NCBI GenBank assembly: GCA_031411575.1
Contig: JANOBJ010000114.1
Location: 1 to 31,678, forward strand
Length of the DNA: 31,678 bases
Origin: JANOBJ01 sp031411575
GTDB taxonomy: Bacteria > Pseudomonadota > Gammaproteobacteria > Burkholderiales > Burkholderiaceae_C
Direction of reading: 5' to 3'
A program made the position numbers and the translations under genes. The notes beneath the pieces are model-generated. The model was not told where the DNA came from. It saw only the letters and a list, made by a program, of their open reading frames with translations, and did no database searches. Numbering within the stretch: position 1 is the first letter of the stretch; each line of letters begins with the position of its first letter. Of this stretch, positions 1 through 6,849 are shown one piece after another.

Positions 1-245
1 GTTCCCTCAGGTCGACTTTGATCCGTGAGGACATTAGGGTTCTCGCTTTCACATGCATCCAACAACCGCTGTGCAAGAGCACGAGCAGCATTCTTTGTCA
101 GTCGTAGATAAATATATACATCGTCTCCACTAATTTCTTTCCAACCAGTACTATTTGGCAACTCCCGGCTACGCTGAAGCGCCTGAGGTGAACATATTGC
201 CCATGACGCCAGAATCGAATCAGGTTGGCAGTTTTTCGTGGTCAT
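1..245 (-). CDS. Putative immunity protein for the adjacent Rhs toxin tip (partial, runs off left edge)
   Basis: An open frame begins with ATG at 245-243, 13 nt after the stop of the Rhs tip (259), and stays open to the window edge, giving 81 codons without a stop. The peptide starts MTTKNCQPDSILASWAICSP and contains a WKEISGDDVYIYLRLTKNAA segment. There is no signal peptide or membrane segment, as expected of a cytoplasmic immunity protein. I do not recognise a named family. The role is inferred from position: Rhs toxins are normally followed immediately, on the same strand, by their cognate immunity gene. The first 180 bases are about 47% GC by hand count, well below the rest of the window, which is common for immunity genes. 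No good ribosome-binding site is visible, so translation may be coupled to the Rhs stop. The 3' end is missing. Confidence 0.55.
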   Translation of the reverse strand, partial: MTTKNCQPDSILASWAICSPQALQRSRELPNSTGWKEISGDDVYIYLRLTKNAARALAQRLLDACESENPNVLTDQSRPEG

Positions 246-258
246 GTCGGATTCGTAC

Positions 259-1434
259 TTATTTAGGTATTTGCTCTTCAGGGGCTGCGCGATATGCTTG
301 CCCGCCATTCCAACGGCCTACAGAGTCCTTAGCGTAAACGATGCGCCCGTCCGCTCCTGTAACAGCGTGGATGTTCAAAACTTGCTTTGACCCATGCTGC
401 AGGTGAATGTTGTAGTGGACGGCCGGACCAAAACCTTCAACGTGTCCGTACTCCTTGCGAAACATCAAGCGAGATCCGTCTTCAAGTGACGTCACAAACT
501 GGCCAGCGTGCTTCGGGTCAACTGTTGCACTGCCCAAGGCCCGCTCGAGTGCTGCCGCAGCCTTGCCCGGACCAACCGATGCCATTCCGATTTCGGCAGC
601 CGCCATTTCCGTGAGCACCTGCCCGGATGAACTACCCACCAGCATCTGCAAGCGCCCCCAAGCCTGCTGCACAAGTTGCGCGCCACGAGTAAGGACGCTT
701 AAGTGATTAAACAGATACCCAAACGCCGCAGTAGTGGCCCCATTTTCAAACTTGCCCCCCGCGATCACCGAGCCTACGCCACCGGCAACGCTGGTGGCAA
801 CCCCGTTGGCGATGGTATCGCCAAGATTGATGTTGTTGCTGGTGAACTTGCCAAACAGGGCGCTGGCCGCGCCATTGCCGCAGTTGCCGCCGCCGGCTGC
901 CGAACCGATGCAGCCAGCGGCCGCGTGGCCTGCGTAGCTGGCCGCTGTCCCGGCTTCAAACGATGCGCCGATGCCACCGAACATCCCGCCAGACAGAGCG
1001 CCCTGCAGCCCGCCTTGCAGGTTGCCGGATCCAATCGCACCGACTGCGAACCCCGTCAAAGCCCCACTGACAGCCGACCCCAATCCAGTCACTGCAGTCG
1101 CAGCGCTAGAGAAAATACCACCCCCACTCATTCCTACGAATGCAGTTGGTACGCCACCTGCACTTGCGATCATGATTTGATTGATGAACTGCGGCGCATA
1201 GATGGCCACAGCGATGGCGACGACAGCCCTAAAGAACTTCCTGAGACTGAAGTACCCACTGGGATCGGTGTACGCCAGCGGGTTGTTCACCACATAGGCA
1301 TAGCGGTTGTAGCTTTGCAGGTTGCCAGGGAACTGGATGAACGGATCAGCGCTCATGAAGCGCCCGATCAACGGGTCGTAGATGCGCCCGTTCATGTGGA
1401 TCACGCCCATCTCGTCCAGATGCTCGTGCAGGCC
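259..1434 (-). CDS. 5'-truncated Rhs protein: core end plus C-terminal toxin tip (orphan CT module)
   Basis: The frame carries the end of the Rhs repeat-associated core: HEHLDEMG, then IHMNGRIYDPLIGRFMSADP, NRYAYVVNNPLAYTDPSGYF. A long Gly/Ala-rich hydrophobic linker (about residues 55-215) follows, ending with ENGATTAAFGYLFNH, and then a variable C-terminal domain of about 100 residues. Rhs proteins are normally over 1000 residues, so most of the gene is missing. Core similarity stops near 1434; further upstream the open frame is only antisense to the BrnT-like gene. The first usable ATG is at 1410. The tip contains HVEGFGPAVHYNIHLQHGSK and ends GRWNGGQAYRAAPEEQIPK. It looks like a small nuclease-type toxin domain, but I cannot assign a family. 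It could be a silent orphan CT module kept for recombination with a full rhs gene, or a decaying remnant. Confidence 0.7.
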   Translation of the reverse strand, partial: GLHEHLDEMGVIHMNGRIYDPLIGRFMSADPFIQFPGNLQSYNRYAYVVNNPLAYTDPSGYFSLRKFFRAVVAIAVAIYAPQFINQIMIASAGGVPTAFVGMSGGGIFSSAATAVTGLGSAVSGALTGFAVGAIGSGNLQGGLQGALSGGMFGGIGASFEAGTAASYAGHAAAGCIGSAAGGGNCGNGAASALFGKFTSNNINLGDTIANGVATSVAGGVGSVIAGGKFENGATTAAFGYLFNHLSVLTRGAQLVQQAWGRLQMLVGSSSGQVLTEMAAAEIGMASVGPGKAAAALERALGSATVDPKHAGQFVTSLEDGSRLMFRKEYGHVEGFGPAVHYNIHLQHGSKQVLNIHAVTGADGRIVYAKDSVGRWNGGQAYRAAPEEQIPK

Positions 1435-1488
1435 GCTGGGCGCGCCCGCCGCTCCCGACTGGCCTACCCCAAAAGTCGTCCATTGAAC

Positions 1489-1494
1489 TACACT
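1489..1494 (+). promoter_or_regulatory. Candidate -10 (TACACT) of the BrnT-like toxin gene
   Basis: TACACT ends 6 nt before the ATG at 1501, and no Shine-Dalgarno sequence precedes that ATG. The spacing would place the transcription start at or next to the start codon. No clear -35 is visible. Confidence 0.3.
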
Positions 1495-1500
1495 TGGGCC

Positions 1501-1782
1501 ATGGGGTTCGAATGGGACGCCACCAAGAGCGCGGCATGCTTCGTACAGCGGGGCTTTGATTTTGAGTACGTGGCCCACGCATTCCTGGACCCGTTGCGAG
1601 TGGTGCGGCGCGACCGACGGTGGGAATACGGCGAAGACCGCTATCAGTTGTTGGGCGCCGTGGAGGGGCGGGTATTTTTTGTGGCCTACACGGTACGTGG
1701 CACGACAGTTCGGCTTATTTCGGCCCGCAAGGCCAATGAACGAGAGGTAAAAGCGTATGAAAACGGTGCGATTGAAACTTGA
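1501..1782 (+). CDS. BrnT-family toxin of a type II toxin-antitoxin pair
   Basis: The 93-residue protein opens MGFEWDATKSAACFVQRGFD, matching the BrnT pattern (FEWD.xK...N/..xHGxxF). It continues with FEYVAHAFLDPLRVV, GEDRYQLLGAVEGRVFFVAY and the typical C-terminal IRxISARxAxxxE..Y block (VRLISARKANEREVKAYENG). BrnT proteins are small RelE-fold ribonucleases that arrest translation by cleaving RNA. The gene overlaps the next gene by 26 nt, the usual toxin-antitoxin arrangement. It is divergent from the broken Rhs gene, whose homology ends about 65 nt upstream. The partner is not a recognisable BrnA but an XRE-type DNA-binding protein. The start at 1501 is chosen because family similarity begins there; an in-frame TTG at 1483 is possible but adds non-conserved residues. 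Confidence 0.8.
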   Translation: MGFEWDATKSAACFVQRGFDFEYVAHAFLDPLRVVRRDRRWEYGEDRYQLLGAVEGRVFFVAYTVRGTTVRLISARKANEREVKAYENGAIET

Positions 1783-2089
1783 GCCTTCGCGTGCTGGTCG
1801 GCCGTCGGGCCGTGTATCGGTTGCACGGCTGGACGCCACGGGCGACGCCGAGTTGCGCGAGCAGCAGCGCGCCGACGACTCCCAGGGGGCGCAAGATGCA
1901 GCGCGTTTTGCTCAGAGCGTACGCAAGCGGCTGGGCTTGACGCAACTGGAGTTCTCGCAGCGCATCGACGTGTCGCTGGACACGATCCGAAACTGGGAGC
2001 AAGGCAAGCGCAGCCCCGCTGGCGCAGCACGCGCACTGCTGCGCGTGCTGGACAAGGCGCCCGAGGTGGCGCTGAACGCGCTGCGGTAG
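1757..2089 (+). CDS. XRE-type helix-turn-helix antitoxin paired with the BrnT-like toxin
   Basis: This 110-residue protein has a variable, charged N-terminal half (residues 1-48) and a C-terminal Cro/C1-type helix-turn-helix (about 50-105): FAQSVRKRLGLTQLEFSQRI, then SLDTIRNWEQGKRSP. The second segment is the recognition helix typical of HigA/XRE antitoxins. ATG at 1757 is preceded by GAGAGGTAA (1742-1750), a fair ribosome-binding site lying inside the toxin gene, so both proteins come from one message and are probably coupled in translation. The protein is expected to bind and neutralise the toxin and repress the shared promoter upstream of 1501. Canonical BrnA antitoxins carry a ribbon-helix-helix domain instead, so this is a mixed pairing. 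Confidence 0.8.
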   Translation: MKTVRLKLEPSRAGRPSGRVSVARLDATGDAELREQQRADDSQGAQDAARFAQSVRKRLGLTQLEFSQRIDVSLDTIRNWEQGKRSPAGAARALLRVLDKAPEVALNALR

Positions 2090-2097
2090 GCACTGGC

Positions 2098-2119
2098 GGG
2101 CTGGAGCGCCGCCCAGCCC
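2098..2119. terminator. Short stem-loop between convergent genes
   Basis: GGGCTGG (2098-2104) pairs with CCAGCCC (2113-2119) across an 8-nt loop. It sits exactly between the stop codons of the antitoxin gene and the convergent Bug gene. There is no T-tract, so termination activity is uncertain. Confidence 0.35.
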
Positions 2120-3115
2120 TCAATCCGGCTTGATGCCGTTCTCCTTGACCACCTTGGCCCAGATGTCCATCTGCTTCTCGATGAACACGCGGGCCACTTC
2201 GGGGGAGCCGCCGACCACGTCGATGCCCTGGGCTTCGAGTTTTTTGGCGATGTCGGGGGTCTTGAGCGCCTTGTTGACCTCTTCGTTCATGCGTTTCAGG
2301 ATGTCCGGCGGCGTCTTGGCAGGTGCCAGGATGGCCCACCAGGCGGGGGCGTCAAAGCCGGGCACGCCGCTTTCGGCCAGCGTCGGCACATCGGGCAGGT
2401 CGGGGCTGCGCTTGCTGGTGGTGACGGCCAGCGGGCGCAGGCGCTTGTTGTCGATGTGCGGCTTGGTCACGAAGACCGAGCCGATCGACAGCGGCACGTG
2501 GCCGGCCACGGCGTCGGTCATCAGCGGGCCGCCGCCCTTGTAGGGGATGTGCGTCCAGTCGATGCCGCTCGATTTGCCCACCAGCGCCATCGCCAGATGC
2601 CCGAGGCTGCCCGAGCCAATGCTGCCGTAGTTGACGACTTTTTTGGCCTTGGCGGCGGCCGCCACGTCGGCAAAGGTCTTGTATTCCGAGCCGGCAAAGG
2701 TGGCCAGCACCATCGGCGAGGTGCCGATCAGCGCGATCGGCGCCAGGTCCTTGCGCGAATCAAACGGCATATTGGGAATCAGCGCCGGATTGACGCCATG
2801 GGTGTCAAACACCACCGCGAAGGTGTAGCCATCGGCCGGCGCTGCCGCCACCGCCGCGGCGCCAATCGAGCCCGACGCGCCGCCCTTGTTCTCCACGATC
2901 ACACTCTGGCCGAGCTGCTGCGTGAGCGGCTGCGCCAGCAGGCGCGCCACCTGGTCGACCGAACCGCCGGGCGGGAACACCGCCACCAGCCGGATCGGTT
3001 GCTTGGTCGGCCAGGCCTGGGCCAGTGCCGCAGACAGGGGCGCCGCCAGCACAACAGCGGTGGCCGCGCACAGCGCAGCGCGGCGAAAAATGGGTCGGTT
3101 GAACGTCATCGTCAT
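2120..3115 (-). CDS. Bug-family tripartite tricarboxylate transporter substrate-binding protein
   Basis: The 331-residue precursor has a Sec signal peptide (FRRAALCAATAVVLAAPLSA, cleavage near ALA-QA). The mature part has Bug/TctC features: WPTKQPIRLVAVFPPGGSVD near the N-terminus, VIVENKGGASGSIGA, ADGYTF, THIPYKGGGP, a LPDVPTLAESG motif, and AWWAILAPAKTP near the end. These periplasmic proteins bind carboxylates for TctAB-type carriers and are greatly expanded in Burkholderiales. No tctA/tctB is in the window, so it is an orphan binding protein and its ligand cannot be named. The start at 3115 is chosen for the AGGAG 7 nt upstream; an upstream in-frame start at 3160 has no such site. The gene is divergent from the Nudix-MBL gene. 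Confidence 0.9.
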   Translation of the reverse strand: MTMTFNRPIFRRAALCAATAVVLAAPLSAALAQAWPTKQPIRLVAVFPPGGSVDQVARLLAQPLTQQLGQSVIVENKGGASGSIGAAAVAAAPADGYTFAVVFDTHGVNPALIPNMPFDSRKDLAPIALIGTSPMVLATFAGSEYKTFADVAAAAKAKKVVNYGSIGSGSLGHLAMALVGKSSGIDWTHIPYKGGGPLMTDAVAGHVPLSIGSVFVTKPHIDNKRLRPLAVTTSKRSPDLPDVPTLAESGVPGFDAPAWWAILAPAKTPPDILKRMNEEVNKALKTPDIAKKLEAQGIDVVGGSPEVARVFIEKQMDIWAKVVKENGIKPD

Positions 3116-3239
3116 CAGAAAACTCCTGGGGTTGCCCGGGAGTATGGCCAAGCGCTGCACCCCGATGACCGTGGGGAAACCCCTAGGGCATGGGTTGCCC
3201 CCTCATGCCGGTCGCGCCGGCACAACCGCCCGGCCTGCC

Positions 3240-3245
3240 GATAAT
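3240..3245 (+). promoter_or_regulatory. Candidate -10 (GATAAT) of the Nudix-MBL gene
   Basis: GATAAT ends 7 nt before the ATG at 3253. Neither that ATG nor the one at 3244, which overlaps the hexamer, has a Shine-Dalgarno sequence. This favours a leaderless start at 3253. No -35 is evident. Confidence 0.35.
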
Positions 3246-3252
3246 GGCAGCC

Positions 3253-4887
3253 ATGGTCAGACCCACCCAACTCCTGCATCCGCAACGCGAACCGGTTGCC
3301 ACCCGCCCCGCCGCCACCGTGCTGCTGCTGCGCGACAGCGCCGACGGCGTCGAGGTGCTGATGACGCGCCGCTCGATGACGGCCAGCTTCGCGCCCGGCG
3401 CCTATGTGTTCCCGGGCGGCGGCGTGGACGCGGCCGACGCAGCGGCGCACCCGCAGGCCGCGCGCCGCCCGACGCAGAGCGATTTGCACCTGACGCAGGC
3501 GATTGCCGCCATCCGCGAGAGTTTTGAAGAGCTGGGCGTGCTGCTGGCGCGCCACGCCGACGGTTCGCCCGCCACCCCGGCCGACATTGCCGCGCTGGAC
3601 CGCAAGGCGCCGTTTGCCGCCCAGTGCGCGGCGCGCGGCCTGACGCTGGGCGCCGACCGGGTGTACGTGCTGGCCCACTGGATCACCGACCGCGACCTGC
3701 CGCGCCGCTTTGACGTGCCTTTCCTGGTGGCCCGCATGCCCGACGGCCAGACACCCGTGGCCGACGAGGCCGAGCAGTTTGAGCCGGTCTGGGTACGCCC
3801 GGCCGACGCGCTGGCCCGGCACGAGGCGGGCGGGTTCTTCATCATCTTCCCGACCATCCGCACGCTGGAGCGGCTGAAGGCCTTTGCCACGGTAGACGCG
3901 GCGCTGGCAGCCTGCGCCACCGAGCAACCGTTGTGGACCAGCTGCCCGCGCGCAGGCTGGCTGGCGGGCAAGGAGGCCCGCTACATGGAGCATGAGTCGC
4001 CCTATGGGGAGCTGGAGCTGGTCAGCCCCGACGGGCAGATCGTCCACCACCTTGACTGGAACACGGGCGAGCCGGTGCGCCTGCTGAAAAACGTGGTGCG
4101 CCTGACCGCACCCAACCCCGGCGTGATGACCGGGCCGGGCACCAACAGCTACCTGGTGGGCGACCCCGACAGCGGCTACATCGCCATCGACCCCGGGCCG
4201 AACGACGCCGGGCATCTGGAGCGGCTGTGGCGCGCGGCGGGCGGCAATATCCGCCTGATTGTGTGCACCCACTCCCACGCCGACCATTCGCCGGGCGCCA
4301 ATCCGCTGCAGGCGCTGTGCACGAACAAGCCCGCCATCCTGGGCCTGCCCTCAGCACCCACGGCACGCGCCGCCAGCCAGTTCACGCCCGACCGGGCGCT
4401 ACAAAATCAGGAGCTACTCAAGACCAGTGGGAGCGGACAAGAGCACACTTTGAAGGTTATTTTCACCCCCGGGCACGCCGCCAACCACCTGTGCCTGGTG
4501 CTGGTCGAAGACGGCCTGTTGTTCAGCGGCGACCACATCCTGAACGGCAGCACCACCGTGATCGACCCGCCCGACGGCGACATGACGGCGTATCTGGAGT
4601 CGCTGGACCGGCTGACGGCCGCCTGCGGCGAACACGGGATCGACTTCATCCTGCCGGCCCACGGCTACGTGCTGGGCCAGGCGAGCGCCGCCATCGCGCA
4701 CCTGAAGGCGCACCGCCTCAAGCGCGAGGCCAAGATCATCAGTGTGATGCAAGCCCACCCCGACGCCACGATGGAAGAATGGGTGCGCCACGCCTATGAC
4801 GACGTGCCGCCGCGCATGTGGCCGGTGGCGCAACGCTCGCTGCTGGCGCATGTGGAGCGGATTCGCGCGATGGCGCCCGGCAATTGA
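3253..4887 (+). CDS. Nudix hydrolase / metallo-beta-lactamase-fold hydrolase fusion
   Basis: The 544-residue protein has two enzymatic halves. Residues about 15-230 form a Nudix domain. It has FAPGAYVFPGGGVDAAD and AAIRESFEELGVLLARH, that is, the REx2EExG core, with extra residues between the GG and RE parts as in NUDT7/NUDT19-like enzymes. Residues about 275-540 form a metallo-beta-lactamase domain: GPGTNSYLVG, CTHSHADHSPGA (the HxHxDH zinc motif), FTPGHAANHLCLV, LFSGDHIL, and a final histidine in ILPAHGYVLG. This half resembles the LACTB2/glyoxalase-II-like branch. The substrate is unknown; Nudix-type diphosphate cleavage plus ester or phosphodiester hydrolysis is inference. A dispersed repeat lies in frame at 4398-4463, just before the FTPGHA motif. 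The start at 3253 is uncertain (3244 is the alternative). Confidence 0.85.
   Translation: MVRPTQLLHPQREPVATRPAATVLLLRDSADGVEVLMTRRSMTASFAPGAYVFPGGGVDAADAAAHPQAARRPTQSDLHLTQAIAAIRESFEELGVLLARHADGSPATPADIAALDRKAPFAAQCAARGLTLGADRVYVLAHWITDRDLPRRFDVPFLVARMPDGQTPVADEAEQFEPVWVRPADALARHEAGGFFIIFPTIRTLERLKAFATVDAALAACATEQPLWTSCPRAGWLAGKEARYMEHESPYGELELVSPDGQIVHHLDWNTGEPVRLLKNVVRLTAPNPGVMTGPGTNSYLVGDPDSGYIAIDPGPNDAGHLERLWRAAGGNIRLIVCTHSHADHSPGANPLQALCTNKPAILGLPSAPTARAASQFTPDRALQNQELLKTSGSGQEHTLKVIFTPGHAANHLCLVLVEDGLLFSGDHILNGSTTVIDPPDGDMTAYLESLDRLTAACGEHGIDFILPAHGYVLGQASAAIAHLKAHRLKREAKIISVMQAHPDATMEEWVRHAYDDVPPRMWPVAQRSLLAHVERIRAMAPGN
4398..4463 (+). repeat. Dispersed small repeat inside the Nudix-MBL gene (divergent copy)
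   Basis: The stretch GCTACAAAATCAGGAGCTAC and its AT-richer continuation to about 4463 differ in composition from the surrounding codons. They resemble the Comamonadaceae GCTAT/ATAGC-type dispersed repeat, with GTGGGAGCGGACAAGAG as the inner segment. The frame reads through as QNQELLKTSGSGQEHTLKVI without interruption. The match is by eye, and this is the most divergent copy in the window. Confidence 0.5.
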
Positions 4888-4928
4888 ACGGCCGTGACAC
4901 GCCGCGCACCCCGAACCGGGCTGACCGC

Positions 4929-5657
4929 ATGAACCAACCCGCCGGCGACCACGCGCCCGAAGGCATCCGGCTGGCCAAGCGGGTTGCCGAGCTCAAGGGC
5001 TGCTCGCGCCGCGAAGCCGAGCAGTACATCGAGGGCGGCTACGTCCGCGTGGACGGCCAGGTGGTCGAGACGCCGCAGTTCCGCGTGCAGGGCCAGACGG
5101 TGGAGCTCGACCCCCACGCCACCCTGCTGCCGCAGCCGAGCGTGACACTGCTGCTGCACAAGCCGCCGGGTGTGGACGCCGACGCCGCGGTGCGGCTGCT
5201 GACGCCGCAGCACCGGTCCAAAACCGACACCTCCGGCATCTACCCCCTGCAGCGGCACGTGCAGGCGCTGCATTGCACCCCGCCGCTGGAGGCCGGCGCC
5301 AGCGGCCTCTTGATCTTTACCCAGGACTGGCGCGTGCAGCGCAAGCTGACCGAAGACGCTGGCGTGATCGAACACGAGGTGATGGTGGAGGTGCAGGGCA
5401 GCGTGGCGCCCGAGGCGTTGAAACGCCTGAACCGCCTGGCCGGTGAAGGCGCCAAGATCAGCCCGAGCAGCCAGAAAGGCAGCACCACTGGGCTGCGTTT
5501 CGCCATCAAGGGCGCCCGGCCCGGCCAGATCGCCTTTCTCTGCGACGGCGCCGGTTTGCAGATCGTGGCGATGAAACGCATCCGCGTCGGGCGCGTCGCG
5601 CTGACCGGCCTGGACGTGGGCACCTGGCGCTATCTGGGGAGCGCGGAACGGGTGTGA
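4929..5657 (+). CDS. S4-domain RNA-binding protein, pseudouridine-synthase-like with altered catalytic site
   Basis: The 242-residue protein begins with an S4 RNA-binding domain (about residues 11-60: IRLAKRVAELKGCSRREAEQ, YIEGGYVRVDGQVVETPQ). An RsuA/RluB-like domain follows (VTLLLHKPPGVD and onward, including GLRFAIKGARPGQIAFLCD). RsuA-family pseudouridine synthases need the aspartate of the GRLDxxTSGLL motif; here the corresponding text is PPLEAGASGLLIFTQD, so Arg is Pro and Asp is Glu (residue 121). From memory, close Burkholderiales homologues share the LExGASGL form, so this looks like a subfamily trait rather than a local mutation. The protein may bind structured rRNA without isomerising uridine. 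The gene starts 41 nt after the Nudix-MBL stop, probably in the same transcript. Confidence 0.85.
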   Translation: MNQPAGDHAPEGIRLAKRVAELKGCSRREAEQYIEGGYVRVDGQVVETPQFRVQGQTVELDPHATLLPQPSVTLLLHKPPGVDADAAVRLLTPQHRSKTDTSGIYPLQRHVQALHCTPPLEAGASGLLIFTQDWRVQRKLTEDAGVIEHEVMVEVQGSVAPEALKRLNRLAGEGAKISPSSQKGSTTGLRFAIKGARPGQIAFLCDGAGLQIVAMKRIRVGRVALTGLDVGTWRYLGSAERV

Positions 5658-5755
5658 AGGGTGGCCAGGGATCGCTCGACCCGGTCGGCAACTCCGGCTG
5701 CCGCAGCCGACATGCCTTCAAGGCTCTTGGAATCCAGCCAGGCATCGCAACCCAG

Positions 5756-5801
5756 TTGCTATTACTTTAATAGCAAACTATGACCACTGGACGCGCACGA
5801 C
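5756..5801 (+). repeat. Palindromic dispersed repeat, intergenic copy
   Basis: TTGCTATTA (5756-5764) and TAATAGCAA (5768-5776) form a perfect 9-bp inverted repeat around CTT. It is followed by the conserved tail ACTATGACC and a less conserved GGACGCGCACG. The 29-nt core aligns without gaps to the copies at 14291, 14658-14686 (reverse) and 25861-25889 (reverse). This is the most regular palindrome of the set. Confidence 0.8.
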
Positions 5802-5855
5802 AGACCCAAAACACCCTGAAAACGCGCCCAAAGCACCCCGCCACTCCGCTCACCC

Positions 5856-5861
5856 CATAAT
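5856..5861 (+). promoter_or_regulatory. Candidate -10 (CATAAT) of the LysR gene
   Basis: CATAAT ends 7 nt before the ATG at 5869. The intervening bases are CCAAAAA with no Shine-Dalgarno sequence, so a leaderless start is plausible. Confidence 0.35.
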
Positions 5862-5868
5862 CCAAAAA

Positions 5869-6804
5869 ATGGAAACCAAATGGCTTGAAGATTTCGTCAG
5901 CCTGGCCGAAACGCGCAGTTTCAGCCGCTCCGCACAGTTGCGGCATGTGACGCAGCCGGCGTTCTCGCGCCGCATCCAGGCACTTGAAGCCTGGGCCGGG
6001 ACTGACCTGGTGGACCGCAGTTCCTACCCCACCAGCCTCACGCCGGCGGGTGAGACGCTGTACGCGCAGTCGCTCGAGATGCTGCAGGCGCTGCAGTCCA
6101 CGCGCGCCATGCTGCGCGGCCACACGTCGGCGGGGCAGGACGTGATCGAGTTCGCGGTGCCGCACAGCCTGGCGTTCACGTTTTTTCCGGCCTGGGTCAC
6201 GACCCTGCGCGAGAAGTTCGGGCCGATCAAGAGCCGCTTGATCGCGCTCAACGTGCACGACGCAGTGCTGCGCCTGGTGGAGGGCAGCTGCGACCTGCTG
6301 ATCTCTTACCACCACCCCTCGCAGCCTTTCCAGCTGGACCCCGAGCGCTATGAAATGGTGACCTTGGGCCAGGAGGTGCTGGCGCCCTACGTGAAGCCGG
6401 ATGCCGAGGGCGCACCGCTGTTCAAGCTGCCGGGGCGGCCCGGGCAGCCGCTGCCCTACCTGGGGTACGCACCGGGGGCCTACCTGGGGCGCGTGGTCGA
6501 CATGATCCTCAAGGACTCGAGCACCCCGATTCACCTGGACCGGGTCTATGAGACGGACATGGCCGAGGGCCTGAAAGCGATGGCGATGGAGGGCCATGGC
6601 ATCGCCTTTTTGCCGCACAGCGCGGTAAAAAAGGAACTGCGCGCGCGCAAGCTGGTGCCGGCCGTGACCGGCGACATGCCGGCGCTGGAAATGACGATGG
6701 ACCTGCGCGCCTACCGCGAAAAACCCGTCGGCGGCGCCAAGGTCGCACCCAAGAGCACGGCGCAGGCGCTGTGGACATACCTGCAGGCCGGGGCGGCGCG
6801 CTGA
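5869..6804 (+). CDS. LysR-family transcriptional regulator
   Basis: The 311-residue protein has the LysR N-terminal winged helix-turn-helix (METKWLEDFVSLAETRSFSR, then QLRHVTQPAFSRRIQALEAW and LTPAGETLY, residues 1-65). A periplasmic-binding-protein-like effector domain follows (about 90-300), with AVPHSLAFTFFPAW and GHGIAFLPHSAV. It lies directly upstream of, and co-directional with, the asparaginase-aspartase-GltIJKL genes, a gap of 192 bp. This makes it the best candidate regulator of that block, although LysR proteins are more often divergent from their targets. The effector is not evident from sequence; an acidic amino acid or a C4-dicarboxylate would fit the context. The start is fixed by the conserved METKWLEDF beginning. 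Confidence 0.9.
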   Translation: METKWLEDFVSLAETRSFSRSAQLRHVTQPAFSRRIQALEAWAGTDLVDRSSYPTSLTPAGETLYAQSLEMLQALQSTRAMLRGHTSAGQDVIEFAVPHSLAFTFFPAWVTTLREKFGPIKSRLIALNVHDAVLRLVEGSCDLLISYHHPSQPFQLDPERYEMVTLGQEVLAPYVKPDAEGAPLFKLPGRPGQPLPYLGYAPGAYLGRVVDMILKDSSTPIHLDRVYETDMAEGLKAMAMEGHGIAFLPHSAVKKELRARKLVPAVTGDMPALEMTMDLRAYREKPVGGAKVAPKSTAQALWTYLQAGAAR

Positions 6805-6849
6805 GTTCCCGGTTGGGCCGGCCGTACTGGGCCGGTTTGCAAAAAATCT

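Larger units (their letters stand above)
5658..5868. other. Intergenic spacer carrying one palindromic repeat
   Basis: This 211-bp spacer separates the S4 gene from the LysR gene. Apart from the repeat at 5756-5801 and the -10-like element at 5856-5861, I see no gene or RNA in it. Confidence 0.5.

Noticed and set aside
703..1500. Long plus-strand open frame upstream of the BrnT-like gene
   Set aside because: It is antisense to the Gly/Ala-rich Rhs linker and has no recognisable domain; only the part from 1501 matches a family.
1435..1839. Upstream extension of the Rhs frame on the minus strand
   Set aside because: It is only the antisense of the BrnT-like gene, which has clear family motifs on the plus strand; the Rhs homology stops near 1434.
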